From: GCA-2708415 sp964353185 | Lineage (GTDB): Bacteria > Pseudomonadota > Alphaproteobacteria > Micavibrionales > Micavibrionaceae | DNA length: 64,000 nt | NCBI GenBank assembly: GCA_964353185.1 | Contig: CAYGUV010000006.1 | Coordinates: forward strand, 44,543 to 108,542 | Direction: 5' to 3' | Shown: positions 17,118 to 25,991 of the stretch, piece after piece | Position numbering within the stretch: the first letter of the stretch is position 1 | Layout of the letters: each line of letters opens with the position of its first letter | Translations under genes and position numbers: made by a program | The notes under the pieces: generated by a model | Databases searched by the model: none | What the model saw: only the letters and a program-made list of their open reading frames with translations | Told to the model about the DNA's origin: nothing

Positions 17118-18488
17118 TTGATAAGACTATTTTCCATGTTTATGGTGTCGGTGCTTTTCATCTGTAGCTTTGCGTTCACGGCACAGGCACAACAAAACAA
17201 TAAATACGCCTCCCTTGTTATGGATGCCGATACAGGGACAATAATTACTGAGCGATATGCAGATGCGCGTCGATACCCTGCGTCCCTAACCAAAATAATG
17301 ACGTTGTTAATGGTGTTTGAAGCATTAGACCGCGGCGACATCAAAAAAAATGACCGTGTTTATATTTCAAAATATGCCGCCAGCATGGTGCCCAGTAAAT
17401 TTTACTTAAAACCAGGTCAATATATAAAAGTTGAAGATGCCATTTATGCCCTTGTCACAAAATCGGCTAATGATGTTGCCGTCGGCCTGGCCGAAAAAAT
17501 TGGTGGCACCGAAAGCCGTTTTGCACAAATGATGACCAGTCGCGCACAATCAATTGGTATGAAAAATACACGGTTTAGAAATGCCTCGGGCCTTCCCGAC
17601 AGCAGACAAATCACCACTGCGCGTGACATGGCCACGCTGGCGCGATATATGTTGCAGCGTTACCCGCATTATTATCGTTATTTTTCGACGCGTAACTTTA
17701 ACTATAATGGTAAAAGCTATCGTAATCATAACCGGCTACTGGATAGTTATAAGGGTATGGACGGTTTCAAAACGGGGTATATTAATGCCTCTGGCTTTAA
17801 TCTTGTTGCATCTGCACGCCAAAATAATCGACGGTTGATTGGTGTCGTGTTTGGCGGTAGATCTTCTGCTAGCCGAAATGCGCATATGGTTGAAATTTTA
17901 GATGTTGGATTTAAAAAGGCCCAAAATATACGAACGGCTGTTGTAAAATCACCCCCTATTCCAAAACAAAAACCTATGACACAGACCGCATCTTTAAATG
18001 CGCTGCCTGTAATATCAACCCCGCCACCAATAGCTCAAAAAAACACATCGTTAACGAATAATAATTACAGCACAGTGTTACCGTCTTCAGGATTAACCAA
18101 TGCGCTTGAGACAAATCAACTAGGGGTCGCTGTTATAAACTCGCCAGAACCAACAATTCCCAATGAATGGGACAGCAGCAAGCAAACGGAAATAGCCCTA
18201 AACCAGTTACCGCATCCTAAAAATACGATTGATAAATGGTCTATCCAAATTGGGGCCTTTGAAAGTAGGGTGAAAACGGATGATGTGCTGCGCAAGGCGA
18301 TCCGTACCCTACCAACCGCATTGAGTCTTAATGTCAGCCCCCTAACCGTGCCGCTGCAAACGACAGATGGCGCATTATTTCGGGCGCGGCTTGGTGGCTT
18401 CACACAGGCGCAAGCAACCCAAGCCTGCACCTATTTTAAAGATTGTATGACCATCGCCCCGCGCAGTGTAAAAATAAGCACGCAGTAA
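17118..18488 (+). CDS. D-alanyl-D-alanine carboxypeptidase with C-terminal SPOR domain
   Basis: TTG 17118 is the favoured start because AGAGGAGG ends four bases before it and it opens a good signal peptide (cleavage near TAQAQ). The 456-residue product is a penicillin-binding, DacA-like S11 peptidase that trims the terminal D-Ala of peptidoglycan pentapeptides. The catalytic motifs are SLTK (56-59), SAN (116-118) and KTG (218-220). A low-complexity linker leads to a SPOR domain (about 375-456, KWSIQIGAFES), which binds denuded septal glycan and should send the enzyme to the division site. An in-frame ATG at 17136 is an alternative. Confidence 0.93.
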   Translation: MIRLFSMFMVSVLFICSFAFTAQAQQNNKYASLVMDADTGTIITERYADARRYPASLTKIMTLLMVFEALDRGDIKKNDRVYISKYAASMVPSKFYLKPGQYIKVEDAIYALVTKSANDVAVGLAEKIGGTESRFAQMMTSRAQSIGMKNTRFRNASGLPDSRQITTARDMATLARYMLQRYPHYYRYFSTRNFNYNGKSYRNHNRLLDSYKGMDGFKTGYINASGFNLVASARQNNRRLIGVVFGGRSSASRNAHMVEILDVGFKKAQNIRTAVVKSPPIPKQKPMTQTASLNALPVISTPPPIAQKNTSLTNNNYSTVLPSSGLTNALETNQLGVAVINSPEPTIPNEWDSSKQTEIALNQLPHPKNTIDKWSIQIGAFESRVKTDDVLRKAIRTLPTALSLNVSPLTVPLQTTDGALFRARLGGFTQAQATQACTYFKDCMTIAPRSVKISTQ

Positions 18489-18506
18489 ATTTTAGAAATC
18501 AAAACC

Positions 18507-19229
18507 ATGACCTTTGCCTCATTCAAAAAACAAAAATTATCTTCACAATCAGGCAATATTCTAATTTATATTTTAGGGGCGATCTTCTTACTAGGGCTTT
18601 TGATTATTACAGTGCGCGGCTCTTCCACCCCAGGCAATAACATAGCAGCAGAAGAATTAATGATGCGTATGAATGAGGTGCAACAATATGGAGCGGAGCT
18701 TGAAAATGCCGTGTCCTTTATTTTACAAAAAGGCTATAGCGAAGCCGATATAAGATTTGCCCATCCTGATGCTGCGGCGGGATACGGCCTTATTACAGAT
18801 ATACCCGACCGCCAAGTTTTTGCCCGTGAAGGCGGCGGCGCAACATATCGCGCCCCCCCAAACAATATTCAAGTAATTGCGACCGATTGGTTATTCACAG
18901 GGGAGAATAATATCCCCGCCATCGGGTCAACCAATAACGCAAATACAGATTTAGATGTCGAGCTTATTGCGATATTGCAAAATGTTTCCGAAGCTTTTTG
19001 TACCGCGCTTAACGATAAAAATGGCATTAACCCAACGCCTGCTGACCCGCCGCCAGAAGATGATGGCAACGTTGCCTTGGGCACCCCTTTTGCGGGAACA
19101 TTTTCAATGGTTCAAACAATTGGGGATACAGGGAATCTTTTGGATGGAAATGCTGAAGGATGTTTTGAAGGTGGCGGTACGCCTGCCAATAACACCTATC
19201 ATTATTATCGCGTTTTATTGGTACGTTAA
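18507..19229 (+). CDS. Pilin-like orphan protein, copy B
   Basis: A 240-residue paralogue of the proteins at 13433 and 52445. QSGN at residues 14-17 leads straight into the membrane helix ILIYILGAIFLLGLLIITV. The helix with MNEVQQYGAELENAV is followed by QVFAREGGGATY (VF at 104-105, GGG at 109-111, the same positions as in copy C). WLFTGENNI, EAFCTALND and C-terminal YHYYRVLLVR follow. A Pro/Asp-rich insert lies near residue 175. Two cysteines in the C-terminal half may form a disulfide outside the cell. It begins 18 bases after the DD-carboxypeptidase gene and may be read from that transcript. Confidence 0.7.
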   Translation: MTFASFKKQKLSSQSGNILIYILGAIFLLGLLIITVRGSSTPGNNIAAEELMMRMNEVQQYGAELENAVSFILQKGYSEADIRFAHPDAAAGYGLITDIPDRQVFAREGGGATYRAPPNNIQVIATDWLFTGENNIPAIGSTNNANTDLDVELIAILQNVSEAFCTALNDKNGINPTPADPPPEDDGNVALGTPFAGTFSMVQTIGDTGNLLDGNAEGCFEGGGTPANNTYHYYRVLLVR

Positions 19230-19262
19230 AAACGCAAGAAAATTAGACCCAAAATATAAAGA

Positions 19263-19859
19263 TTATTTAGCCAGTGGTGGCAGGACACTGTAATTTGTTG
19301 GCTGAATGTCTAAGGTTTCTGCCCCTTGAATATAAAACTGCCCTTTTTCAGTACTTAAAAGGCGGGCATTTTCATCAAGACTACTGTAAACGCGTAACGT
19401 TAGCTCTACATTCGGTGTGCCTGCGGCGCGTTCTGTTCCCTCTGCTAAGACAATCTCTTGTGCATCATAAGTGAAAACATAGGCATCCATCGGACTATCC
19501 GATAGGGCATAGCCAATGTGGCGCATATTTTCGCGCAAATCATTATCGATGTTGGCATAAAAATTCGTCATGGGTGTTGGTGATAAAACATAAACCGGCT
19601 TTGGCGGCATGCCTGCGCGCATTGTTAATTTCTCTAATAACGCGTAAGTGCCATTACGGAATTGTTCCGCCTGCGTGGCATCCATGTATTGACGTTGTTG
19701 AGCCGTGATTGTTTTTGGTAATGGCGGCGCAGCAGATTTATAGCGATCATGGTGATAGGTGTATCCAGATGGCATTGCGTTCGGGTTTGCGCAAGCCGAA
19801 AGCCCGAGCACAGACGCCCCAATAAGAACAGCCATTGATAATTTTGAAGAAAATAACAT
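19263..19859 (-). CDS. Outer-membrane lipoprotein of unknown function
   Basis: This 198-residue protein carries a lipoprotein signal ending LSAC (cysteine at residue 23). The mature region is about 175 residues with a helix followed by strands. The segment MTNFYANIDNDLRENM has the look of small envelope proteins related to FlgO-type folds, but the similarity is too weak to name. It lies 88 bases downstream of the hldE start on the same strand (hldE is further left and reads away), so it is transcribed on its own. Function unknown. Confidence 0.75.
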   Translation of the reverse strand: MLFSSKLSMAVLIGASVLGLSACANPNAMPSGYTYHHDRYKSAAPPLPKTITAQQRQYMDATQAEQFRNGTYALLEKLTMRAGMPPKPVYVLSPTPMTNFYANIDNDLRENMRHIGYALSDSPMDAYVFTYDAQEIVLAEGTERAAGTPNVELTLRVYSSLDENARLLSTEKGQFYIQGAETLDIQPTNYSVLPPLAK

Positions 19860-19947
19860 GATAAAAGCGCCTCGCCCTAATTGAAAAAACCTAAATAAGA
19901 TTTTATCAGTATAAATTAAGAGAGACCAGAAAGAATATTATTTTGTT

Positions 19948-21429
19948 TTAGCTCTTTGATTTTTCAATAATATTGGTGGTGCTGTAGCCCTCATATAAAG
20001 GCATAATTTCAACTTGCCCGCCATAAGATAAAACAATTTTACCTTCGGGTAGTTGATCAACCGTGTAATCCCCACCCTTCATCAAAATATCTGGCTGTAA
20101 ATATGCGATAATATCTGACGGGGTATTATCTTCCTCTGGTTTTTCGGCGCCAAAAAAGACAACCATATCCACCGATGATAAGGCCGCAATAACGGACGCG
20201 CGCGCATTTTGATCATTAATAGGGCGTGTTTCGCCTTTTAAAATTCTAACCGAGGCATCGTGGTTCAAACAAACAACCAAGCGGTCACATTTTTCTTTTG
20301 CTTTGGCCAAATAATTAACATGGCCATAATGGATAATATCAAAACAGCCGCCAGTCATTCCAACTTTTAACCCCTTCTCTTGCCATTTTTTAATTTGATC
20401 TTTGGCAAGGTCACGGGGCGTTGCTTCTAAAAGCTTTGCAGTGTTTTTGTTTATATATTGAGAAATTTCGTTTTTGGTGACTGTGGCCGTCCCTGATTTT
20501 GATACAACGATTGCCCCTGCGATATTTGCAACCTTTGCCGCGCCAATTAAATCACCACCTGCGGCCAAAACCGCCGCCGTCACGGCAACAACCGTATCCC
20601 CCGCGCCAGAAACATCATAAACCTCGATTGATTTGGTACGTAAATGTGTTGGCGACCCTTTTTTAGGGATAACGGAAATACCGTCTTCTGATCGGGTGGC
20701 AAAAACATATTCTATATCATGATCATCAATTAATTTTTGCGCCGCTTGTTCGATATCATCGTCAGATCGGGTAGCCATACCGTGAGTGGCTTCGGATAGT
20801 TCCTTGCGGTTTGGCGTTAGGATTGTGGCACCTTTATAAATGCTATAATCATTGCCTTTGGGGTCAACCAAAACAGTAATATCATTTTGACGTGCCAACG
20901 CAATAAGTGATTGAATAAGCGATGGCGTTAAGACACCCTTCCCGTAATCCGATAAAACCATAATAGCCGTATCGTGAATTTGTTTTTCAGCCAAAGATAA
21001 AATTTTCTTTTCTAAATCGTTAGAGATAGCCGCGCTATCTTCCCTATCAACACGCAGCAATTGTTGATTTTGTGACACGTACCTTGTTTTTGTAATGGTG
21101 GGGCGGTCTTTATCTTTAATTAATCCATCGGTTGGTATGTGCGACGCCGTTATAATCTTACTCAAAAGATGCCCATTTTCGTCATCGCCAACTAGGCTAA
21201 TGACAAACGAATCAACCTTCAATGATGCTAAATTGGCGAGTACATTTCCCACGCCCCCCAGTACATGATTTTCGTTTGAGACATGAAAAACAGGGATTGG
21301 CCCCTCAGGCGAAATGCGCGAAACACTGCCTTTTACATACTGATCCAACATAATATCGCCAATTAAAAGAATTTTTCCTTTTTGTGCATCCTGACCGATA
21401 TTTTCTATTAACTTGTTGATTTCACTCAT
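19948..21429 (-). CDS. hldE: Bifunctional heptose 7-phosphate kinase / heptose 1-phosphate adenylyltransferase
   Basis: This 493-residue enzyme performs two steps in ADP-L-glycero-D-manno-heptose synthesis for the LPS inner core. The N-terminal PfkB-like kinase (1-330) has GDIMLDQYVKG and DVSGAGDTVVAV with the catalytic aspartate. The C-terminal nucleotidyltransferase (from 350) has GGCFDIIHYGHVNYL with the HxGH motif. Length is a little above E. coli HldE (477). It implies a heptose-containing LPS core. Other heptose genes (gmhA, gmhB, hldD) are absent from the window. Confidence 0.95.
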   Translation of the reverse strand: MSEINKLIENIGQDAQKGKILLIGDIMLDQYVKGSVSRISPEGPIPVFHVSNENHVLGGVGNVLANLASLKVDSFVISLVGDDENGHLLSKIITASHIPTDGLIKDKDRPTITKTRYVSQNQQLLRVDREDSAAISNDLEKKILSLAEKQIHDTAIMVLSDYGKGVLTPSLIQSLIALARQNDITVLVDPKGNDYSIYKGATILTPNRKELSEATHGMATRSDDDIEQAAQKLIDDHDIEYVFATRSEDGISVIPKKGSPTHLRTKSIEVYDVSGAGDTVVAVTAAVLAAGGDLIGAAKVANIAGAIVVSKSGTATVTKNEISQYINKNTAKLLEATPRDLAKDQIKKWQEKGLKVGMTGGCFDIIHYGHVNYLAKAKEKCDRLVVCLNHDASVRILKGETRPINDQNARASVIAALSSVDMVVFFGAEKPEEDNTPSDIIAYLQPDILMKGGDYTVDQLPEGKIVLSYGGQVEIMPLYEGYSTTNIIEKSKS

Positions 21430-21597
21430 ATTATTTAACTTTATCTTCAGTTTTTTATCGTAAAATTAACTCTATGGCATATTGTTATGCATTCCAAGAT
21501 GAAAAAAAATCATACTATTTCTTATTCTTAATATTTCAGTAACTATTTAAGCGTATTATTGAGAATAGGGTTTAAGTATTTTAAATAAGGGACAACC

Positions 21598-22545
21598 GTG
21601 AACAAAGAATTTTCACATCAAGGTATTTTATCAAAAGTAAAACAGCGTTTACGTAGTAACCGTTTGGGTGAGCTTTTGATTCAAAATGGCTCCCTTACAT
21701 CAGATCAACTTACATTAGCATTAGAAAAAAGCCGTATATCCGGAACACAGCTTGGAACAATTCTTGTTTCAGAAAATCTTGTCAGCCGAAACGCAATCCG
21801 CCGTACATTGATGGAGCAATTTACATTGCGTATCATCATGACAGGGGTCGCATTATTTATTTCGTTAGGATCAATGGGTTTTTCTAAAAATGCCCGCGGT
21901 GCAGAAATTCAAGATGCGACAGCGCGTATTTCACTTGTTCAAAGCTCATTCCAAAAAGCAAGCCATCATCCAAAGATATTTGGCTCAACAGAAAAAAGAT
22001 CAACATCGTTAAAAGCATTCACAAAATGGACAAGCATGTTTGACCGTTTTAACAGCGCGCTAAATAGCAGCACTGCTCCCCAAGAAATTATACAATTAAA
22101 GGCATCTTTAGAATCAATGAAAGGTTTACCCCTTAATAAAATGGCGATGCAGGTAAATAGCCTAATGAATTCTAAAAAATATGTTACAGATTCTGCAAAT
22201 TATGGACAGACTGATTACTGGGCGACACCTATTGAATTTTATAAGCGTGGTGGTGATTGTGAAGATTTTGCAATTGCGAAATATACCGCACTTCGTGCTT
22301 TAGGTGTGCCAGATAACCGTATGCGTATTGCCATTGTTCAAGATCAGCAAAAGAATATTCCCCATGCAATTTTGATTGTTTACACCGATCAAGGCGCAAT
22401 TATTTTGGATAACCAGATCAAAAATACTGTTAAAGCAGACCGCGTTAATCACTATAAGCCGATTTTCTCAATCAACCAAAGCGCATGGTGGTTACACACT
22501 GCACCAAACACAAGCGTAACACGCGTTGCATCTGCTGCGCAGTAA
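21598..22545 (+). CDS. MshEN-like domain fused through a membrane helix to a LapG-type (BTLCP) cysteine protease
   Basis: GTG 21598 with an upstream AAGGGA opens a 315-residue protein of unusual design. Residues 22-74 hold two tandem repeats of the MshEN/GspE-N type: RLGELLIQNGSLTSDQLTLA, then QLGTILVSENLVS ending in LMEQ. MshEN domains in type II secretion and pilus ATPases bind cyclic di-GMP or other ligands. Residues 77-95 form one membrane helix. The rest is a bacterial transglutaminase-like cysteine peptidase domain with GGDCEDFA (Cys221), PHAILIV (His256) and ILDN (Asp271), matching the LapG triad. LapG cleaves surface adhesins. Here a cytoplasmic ligand domain and a periplasmic protease would sit on one chain, which is inference. 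It stands alone, before a terminator. Confidence 0.85.
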   Translation: MNKEFSHQGILSKVKQRLRSNRLGELLIQNGSLTSDQLTLALEKSRISGTQLGTILVSENLVSRNAIRRTLMEQFTLRIIMTGVALFISLGSMGFSKNARGAEIQDATARISLVQSSFQKASHHPKIFGSTEKRSTSLKAFTKWTSMFDRFNSALNSSTAPQEIIQLKASLESMKGLPLNKMAMQVNSLMNSKKYVTDSANYGQTDYWATPIEFYKRGGDCEDFAIAKYTALRALGVPDNRMRIAIVQDQQKNIPHAILIVYTDQGAIILDNQIKNTVKADRVNHYKPIFSINQSAWWLHTAPNTSVTRVASAAQ

Positions 22546-22582
22546 TCCAAAAAGACGCTTTTCCTAAACTAAACTTATCATG

Positions 22583-22606
22583 AACCTGCCTATCGCAGGT
22601 TTTTTT
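22583..22606 (+). terminator. Terminator after the BTLCP fusion gene
   Basis: AACCTGC and GCAGGTT form a 7-bp stem with a short loop, followed by seven T residues. It lies 38 bases after the stop codon and just before the convergent pyk stop. Confidence 0.8.
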
Positions 22607-22620
22607 ATGCGCGTCGTAAC

Positions 22621-24054
22621 TTAATCAATCTCGGCAATGCGTAAGACATTTGTTGTTCCGCTTACCCCAAAGGGGACACCCGCCGTTAGGACAATTTTAT
22701 CGCCCTTTTGTGCATATCCTTTTTCCTGAACCAATCCTGTGGCGCGCTCCACCGTTTCGGCAAAGCTTTGTACATCTGTAATATGCAAAGTTCTCACCCC
22801 AAAAGACAAAATCAACCGGCGCGCTGTTTTCATATTTTGCGTTAAACAAAGAACAGGAACATTGGGGCGTTGACGCACCGTACGTAAAGTGGTTGATCCA
22901 GATGTTGTATAATTTACGATAGCGGCGGCGCCAATATCTTCAGCAACATGCGTAGCAGCCACGGTAATGGCATCGGACGCATCACTTTGTGTTTGGGGGT
23001 GGTCGGCATCCATGATACGGCGATAATTTGCATCACTTTCGGTGCTCTCACAAATACGGTTCATAATGGAGACGGCCTCCACCGGGTAAATACCAACTGC
23101 AGTTTCCGCTGATAACATAACCGCGTCCGCGCCATCATAAACGGCCGTGGCAACATCGGATGCTTCGGCGCGTGTGGGGCGGGCATTATCAATCATCGAT
23201 TCTAACATTTGCGTGGCTACAATTATGGGTTTGCCCGCATGACGGACTTTTCTAACAATCCGCTTTTGTACAGAAGGCACTTGCTCTGGCGGGATTTCAA
23301 CACCTAAATCACCACGGGCCAACATAATGCCGTCGACCACTTTGATAATGGCGTCAATGTCATCAACGGCAGATGGTTTTTCAATTTTTGCCATAAGGGC
23401 CGCGCGACCATTAATTAAATTTTGCGCTTCAATTACATCTTCTGCGCTTTGAACAAAGCTTTGCGCGATCCAATCAGCGCCCATTTCAATGGCGGCTTCC
23501 AAATCAATGCGGTCTTTGTCGGTTAATGCCTTAATCGGTAATTTCACCCCTGGTATGTTAAACCCTTTATTATTCGATAACGACGCCCCTGTGATAATTT
23601 TTACATCAAGGCCATCTTTATCTTTGCCTATTACCTCAACACGGACTTTACCATCGTCCAATAAAATCTCTGACCCTACCTCCATCACATCAATGACTTC
23701 GGGGTGGGGCAATTGCACGCGGGTTTCATCCCCCAGTGCATCTAACATATCAAAGCGAAAATTTTGCCCCGCTTTAATATTAATTTTATCGTTTTTAAAA
23801 CGGCCAATGCGTAATTTTGGCCCTTGCATATCAGCCAAAATTGCAACAGGGCGATCATATTCGGTTTCTAACATGCGCGCCGTTTCTAAATTTTTACGAT
23901 GGTCATCATGCGACCCGTGTGAGAAATTCATCCGAAACACATCAACGCCCGCTTCAAATAATGCGCGCATCTTATCAGGTTCCCCCGAAGCAGGGCCCAA
24001 AGTGGCCACAATTTTTGTCTGGCGGTATCGGCGAATGTCTTGCATATCTCTCAT
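22621..24054 (-). CDS. pyk: Pyruvate kinase
   Basis: This 477-residue glycolytic enzyme converts phosphoenolpyruvate and ADP to pyruvate and ATP. Diagnostic stretches are RTKIVATLGPAS-type sequence at the N terminus (KIVATLGPASG), MNFSHGSHDDH, the substrate loop LMAKIEKPSAV and the metal-binding ARGDLGVEIPPEQVP. MLESMIDNARPTRAEASDVA completes the barrel, and a C-terminal regulatory domain follows. Length agrees with type I/II bacterial enzymes. It appears monocistronic, divergent from msrB. Confidence 0.97.
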   Translation of the reverse strand: MRDMQDIRRYRQTKIVATLGPASGEPDKMRALFEAGVDVFRMNFSHGSHDDHRKNLETARMLETEYDRPVAILADMQGPKLRIGRFKNDKINIKAGQNFRFDMLDALGDETRVQLPHPEVIDVMEVGSEILLDDGKVRVEVIGKDKDGLDVKIITGASLSNNKGFNIPGVKLPIKALTDKDRIDLEAAIEMGADWIAQSFVQSAEDVIEAQNLINGRAALMAKIEKPSAVDDIDAIIKVVDGIMLARGDLGVEIPPEQVPSVQKRIVRKVRHAGKPIIVATQMLESMIDNARPTRAEASDVATAVYDGADAVMLSAETAVGIYPVEAVSIMNRICESTESDANYRRIMDADHPQTQSDASDAITVAATHVAEDIGAAAIVNYTTSGSTTLRTVRQRPNVPVLCLTQNMKTARRLILSFGVRTLHITDVQSFAETVERATGLVQEKGYAQKGDKIVLTAGVPFGVSGTTNVLRIAEID

Positions 24055-24237
24055 CTTTTTTGTTTTGGGTCCAAATGAAATTATATTTTATAGTAATTTT
24101 AAAAAAAGACTAATTGTAAAAATTTTATAACGTCAGAACTTCACAAGTTTAAACAATAACCCCTATTATTAGCGTATTGAATATATGTAACTTTCAAGCC
24201 GCTAATACGAATAAATGTACATATTAGGAGAATAAAT

Positions 24238-24795
24238 ATGTCAAAATTACTCGCCATAGGTTTAATTGTTACTGGATTATGTATCGGCTCGTTCGCGCTT
24301 GCGCCTATGGCAATTTCAATGGATAAAAAATTAAACAAGGATGAAACAACAATGACGGCAAAGCCCAAAGAATTTTCAACAGATCACCTTACCCCTTTGC
24401 AAAAAAAGGTCACTTTAAAGGGTGGAACAGAGCGTGCCTTTGATAACGAATATTGGGATAATAAAGCAGAAGGTATTTACGTTGATATTATAAATGGTGA
24501 CCCACTTTTTTCTTCAAAAGATAAATATGACTCTGGAACAGGCTGGCCTAGCTTTACCCGCCCAATATCAGAAAACATGATTGAAGAACATCAAGATAGA
24601 AAATTTGGTATGCTGCGCACCGAGGTAAAAGCAAAAACAACCGACTCACATCTAGGTCACGTGTTTAATGACGGCCCCCAAGAAGAAGGCGGTTTAAGAT
24701 ACTGCCTCAATTCTGCGTCCCTAAGGTTTGTCCCCAAAGCAGACTTAGAGGCCGAAGGATATGGCGAATATCTGAAGTTATTTGATACAGAATAA
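24238..24795 (+). CDS. msrB: Methionine-R-sulfoxide reductase, exported form
   Basis: A 185-residue protein starts at an ATG with AGGAG eight bases upstream. It opens with a signal anchor (residues 4-24) that would place the enzyme in the periplasm. The MsrB fold is shown by GTGWPSFTRP, DSHLGHVFNDGP and RYCLNSASLRF, the last holding the catalytic cysteine. The two CxxC zinc pairs found in many MsrB proteins are absent (positions read VDIING and neighbours), so this is the zinc-free subtype. The enzyme reduces methionine-R-sulfoxide in damaged envelope proteins. Its electron donor could be a Dsb-type protein. Confidence 0.93.
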   Translation: MSKLLAIGLIVTGLCIGSFALAPMAISMDKKLNKDETTMTAKPKEFSTDHLTPLQKKVTLKGGTERAFDNEYWDNKAEGIYVDIINGDPLFSSKDKYDSGTGWPSFTRPISENMIEEHQDRKFGMLRTEVKAKTTDSHLGHVFNDGPQEEGGLRYCLNSASLRFVPKADLEAEGYGEYLKLFDTE

Positions 24796-24817
24796 ATCTA
24801 AAAAAATGTTGTGAAAG

Positions 24818-24846
24818 AACCGTCTTTATATGAGGCGGTTTTTTTT
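24818..24846 (+). terminator. Terminator after msrB
   Basis: AACCGTCT pairs with AGGCGGTT (one G-U pair) over a 7-nt loop and is followed by eight T residues, 23 bases after the msrB stop. Confidence 0.85.
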
Positions 24847-24892
24847 ATACCCAAAAAAATTTAAAAAAGATTCTTTAATTTAAAAATTATGA

Positions 24893-24898
24893 TATACT
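24893..24898 (+). promoter_or_regulatory. Extended -10 promoter candidate
   Basis: TGATATACTTAT contains TATACT with an upstream TG, the extended -10 form. The same eleven bases, GATATACTTAT, occur upstream of the IcmC-like gene at about 57604-57614. No convincing -35 is needed for an extended -10 promoter. It would start the small RNA candidate that follows. Confidence 0.45.
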
Positions 24899-24905
24899 TA
24901 TATTC

Positions 24906-25072
24906 AAGTTGATTTGTTTTCTTTAATTTTCAAACCGTCTTCATTGACAAGGGCTCCCCTTGATACCAGACCGAGATAAAAGATATTCACCACCCCCGTT
25001 AAGCGCGCGCCGCTTATCAAACACGCAATCTGATCTTCATTCCACCGCATCGAATTTTCAATGCGGTTTTTT
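24906..25072 (+). ncRNA. Candidate small RNA with three hairpins and a terminator
   Basis: This gene-free stretch between msrB and phoH starts just after an extended -10 candidate. It contains CAAGGG-CTC-CCCTTG (24948-24962), then TAAGCG-CGCGC-CGCTTA (25000-25016) and ends with a CCGCAT/ATGCGG stem (25045-25066) plus six T residues. The first hairpin shows a CTCCCC run, which could pair with Shine-Dalgarno sites, as in several alphaproteobacterial trans-acting sRNAs. No ORF with a ribosome site is seen on either strand. The exact 5' end is a guess from the promoter position. Confidence 0.45.
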
Positions 25073-25126
25073 GTACCTAATTTACCCCTCCCTTTCACCC
25101 ACTCACCAACATAAAGGATCCACACT

Positions 25127-25906
25127 ATGCCAAAAAAATCACGCCGAAATGTCCGCTCTAACAATAATGGTAACGTCGTTAATCCTTTCTTTGATGAACA
25201 GGGAGGATCGCGCCATTACGATCAAAAAGGATCGGCAGATTGGCACCCCCTTGATGACCAAATTGATGGCAGACGCGATAAGAAATATGTGAAAAATATC
25301 CGTCCCCGTTCCGAAGGGCAAGCCGAATTGATGAAAGCCATTGATGAATATAACCTGACCCTCGCCGTTGGCCCCGCAGGAACAGGAAAAACATATATTG
25401 CCATTTCCAAAGCAGTCGAAGCCTTAGAAAAAGGACAAATTGAACGCATCATCCTATCCCGTCCCGCGATGGAGGCTGGAGAATCTATTGGCTTCCTGCC
25501 TGGTGGATTGGATGAGAAGATGGCACCATATTTACGCCCCCTTTATGACGCGCTTGGCGATAGAATGGGCGGTAAGAAAGTCCGCCAATTGTTAGATGAC
25601 GGCACAATCGAAATTGCCCCTGTTGGATTTATGCGCGGGCGGACGTTAAACAATTCCTTTGTTGTGATTGATGAGGCACAGAACTGCACCTATGGGCAAT
25701 TAAAAATGTTGCTGTCGCGCCTTGGTTGGCACTCCACCATGGTGGTCACGGGCGACCCCGACCAAAGCGACTTACTTGAGGGCATCTCAGGCCTTTCAGA
25801 TACGATGAATCGTCTTGACCCGCTGCCCAATATTGCGGTTTGCCGATTGGGATCGGCAGATATTGTGCGCCATCCACTTGTCGCAGAAATGCTGACCGTT
25901 TTGTAA
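25127..25906 (+). CDS. PhoH-family ATPase
   Basis: A 259-residue P-loop ATPase of the PhoH family. VGPAGTGKTYIAISKAVEAL is the Walker A region, and SFVVIDEAQNCTYGQLKMLL contains the Walker B motif. TGDPDQSDL is also typical. This is the short single-domain form without the KH or PIN domain, and no ybeY or miaB neighbour is present. It has been linked to RNA metabolism and phosphate stress in other bacteria, but the substrate is not established. A lysine/arginine-rich N terminus (MPKKSRRN) may help bind RNA. Confidence 0.9.
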   Translation: MPKKSRRNVRSNNNGNVVNPFFDEQGGSRHYDQKGSADWHPLDDQIDGRRDKKYVKNIRPRSEGQAELMKAIDEYNLTLAVGPAGTGKTYIAISKAVEALEKGQIERIILSRPAMEAGESIGFLPGGLDEKMAPYLRPLYDALGDRMGGKKVRQLLDDGTIEIAPVGFMRGRTLNNSFVVIDEAQNCTYGQLKMLLSRLGWHSTMVVTGDPDQSDLLEGISGLSDTMNRLDPLPNIAVCRLGSADIVRHPLVAEMLTVL

Positions 25907-25936
25907 AATTTTCATCATCTCTCCTTTTATTTTTGG

Positions 25937-25966
25937 GGGTCATAGGGTATAAAAACCTTATGGCCC
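25937..25966 (+). terminator. Strong hairpin after phoH-type gene
   Basis: GGGTCATAGGGT and ACCTTATGGCCC form a 12-bp stem with two G-U pairs over a six-base loop. The following T-run is short (TTT then AAAAATTT), so termination may be weak or the hairpin may stabilise the phoH mRNA end. Confidence 0.55.
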
Positions 25967-25991
25967 TTTAAAAATTTATAGTGAGAAATTT

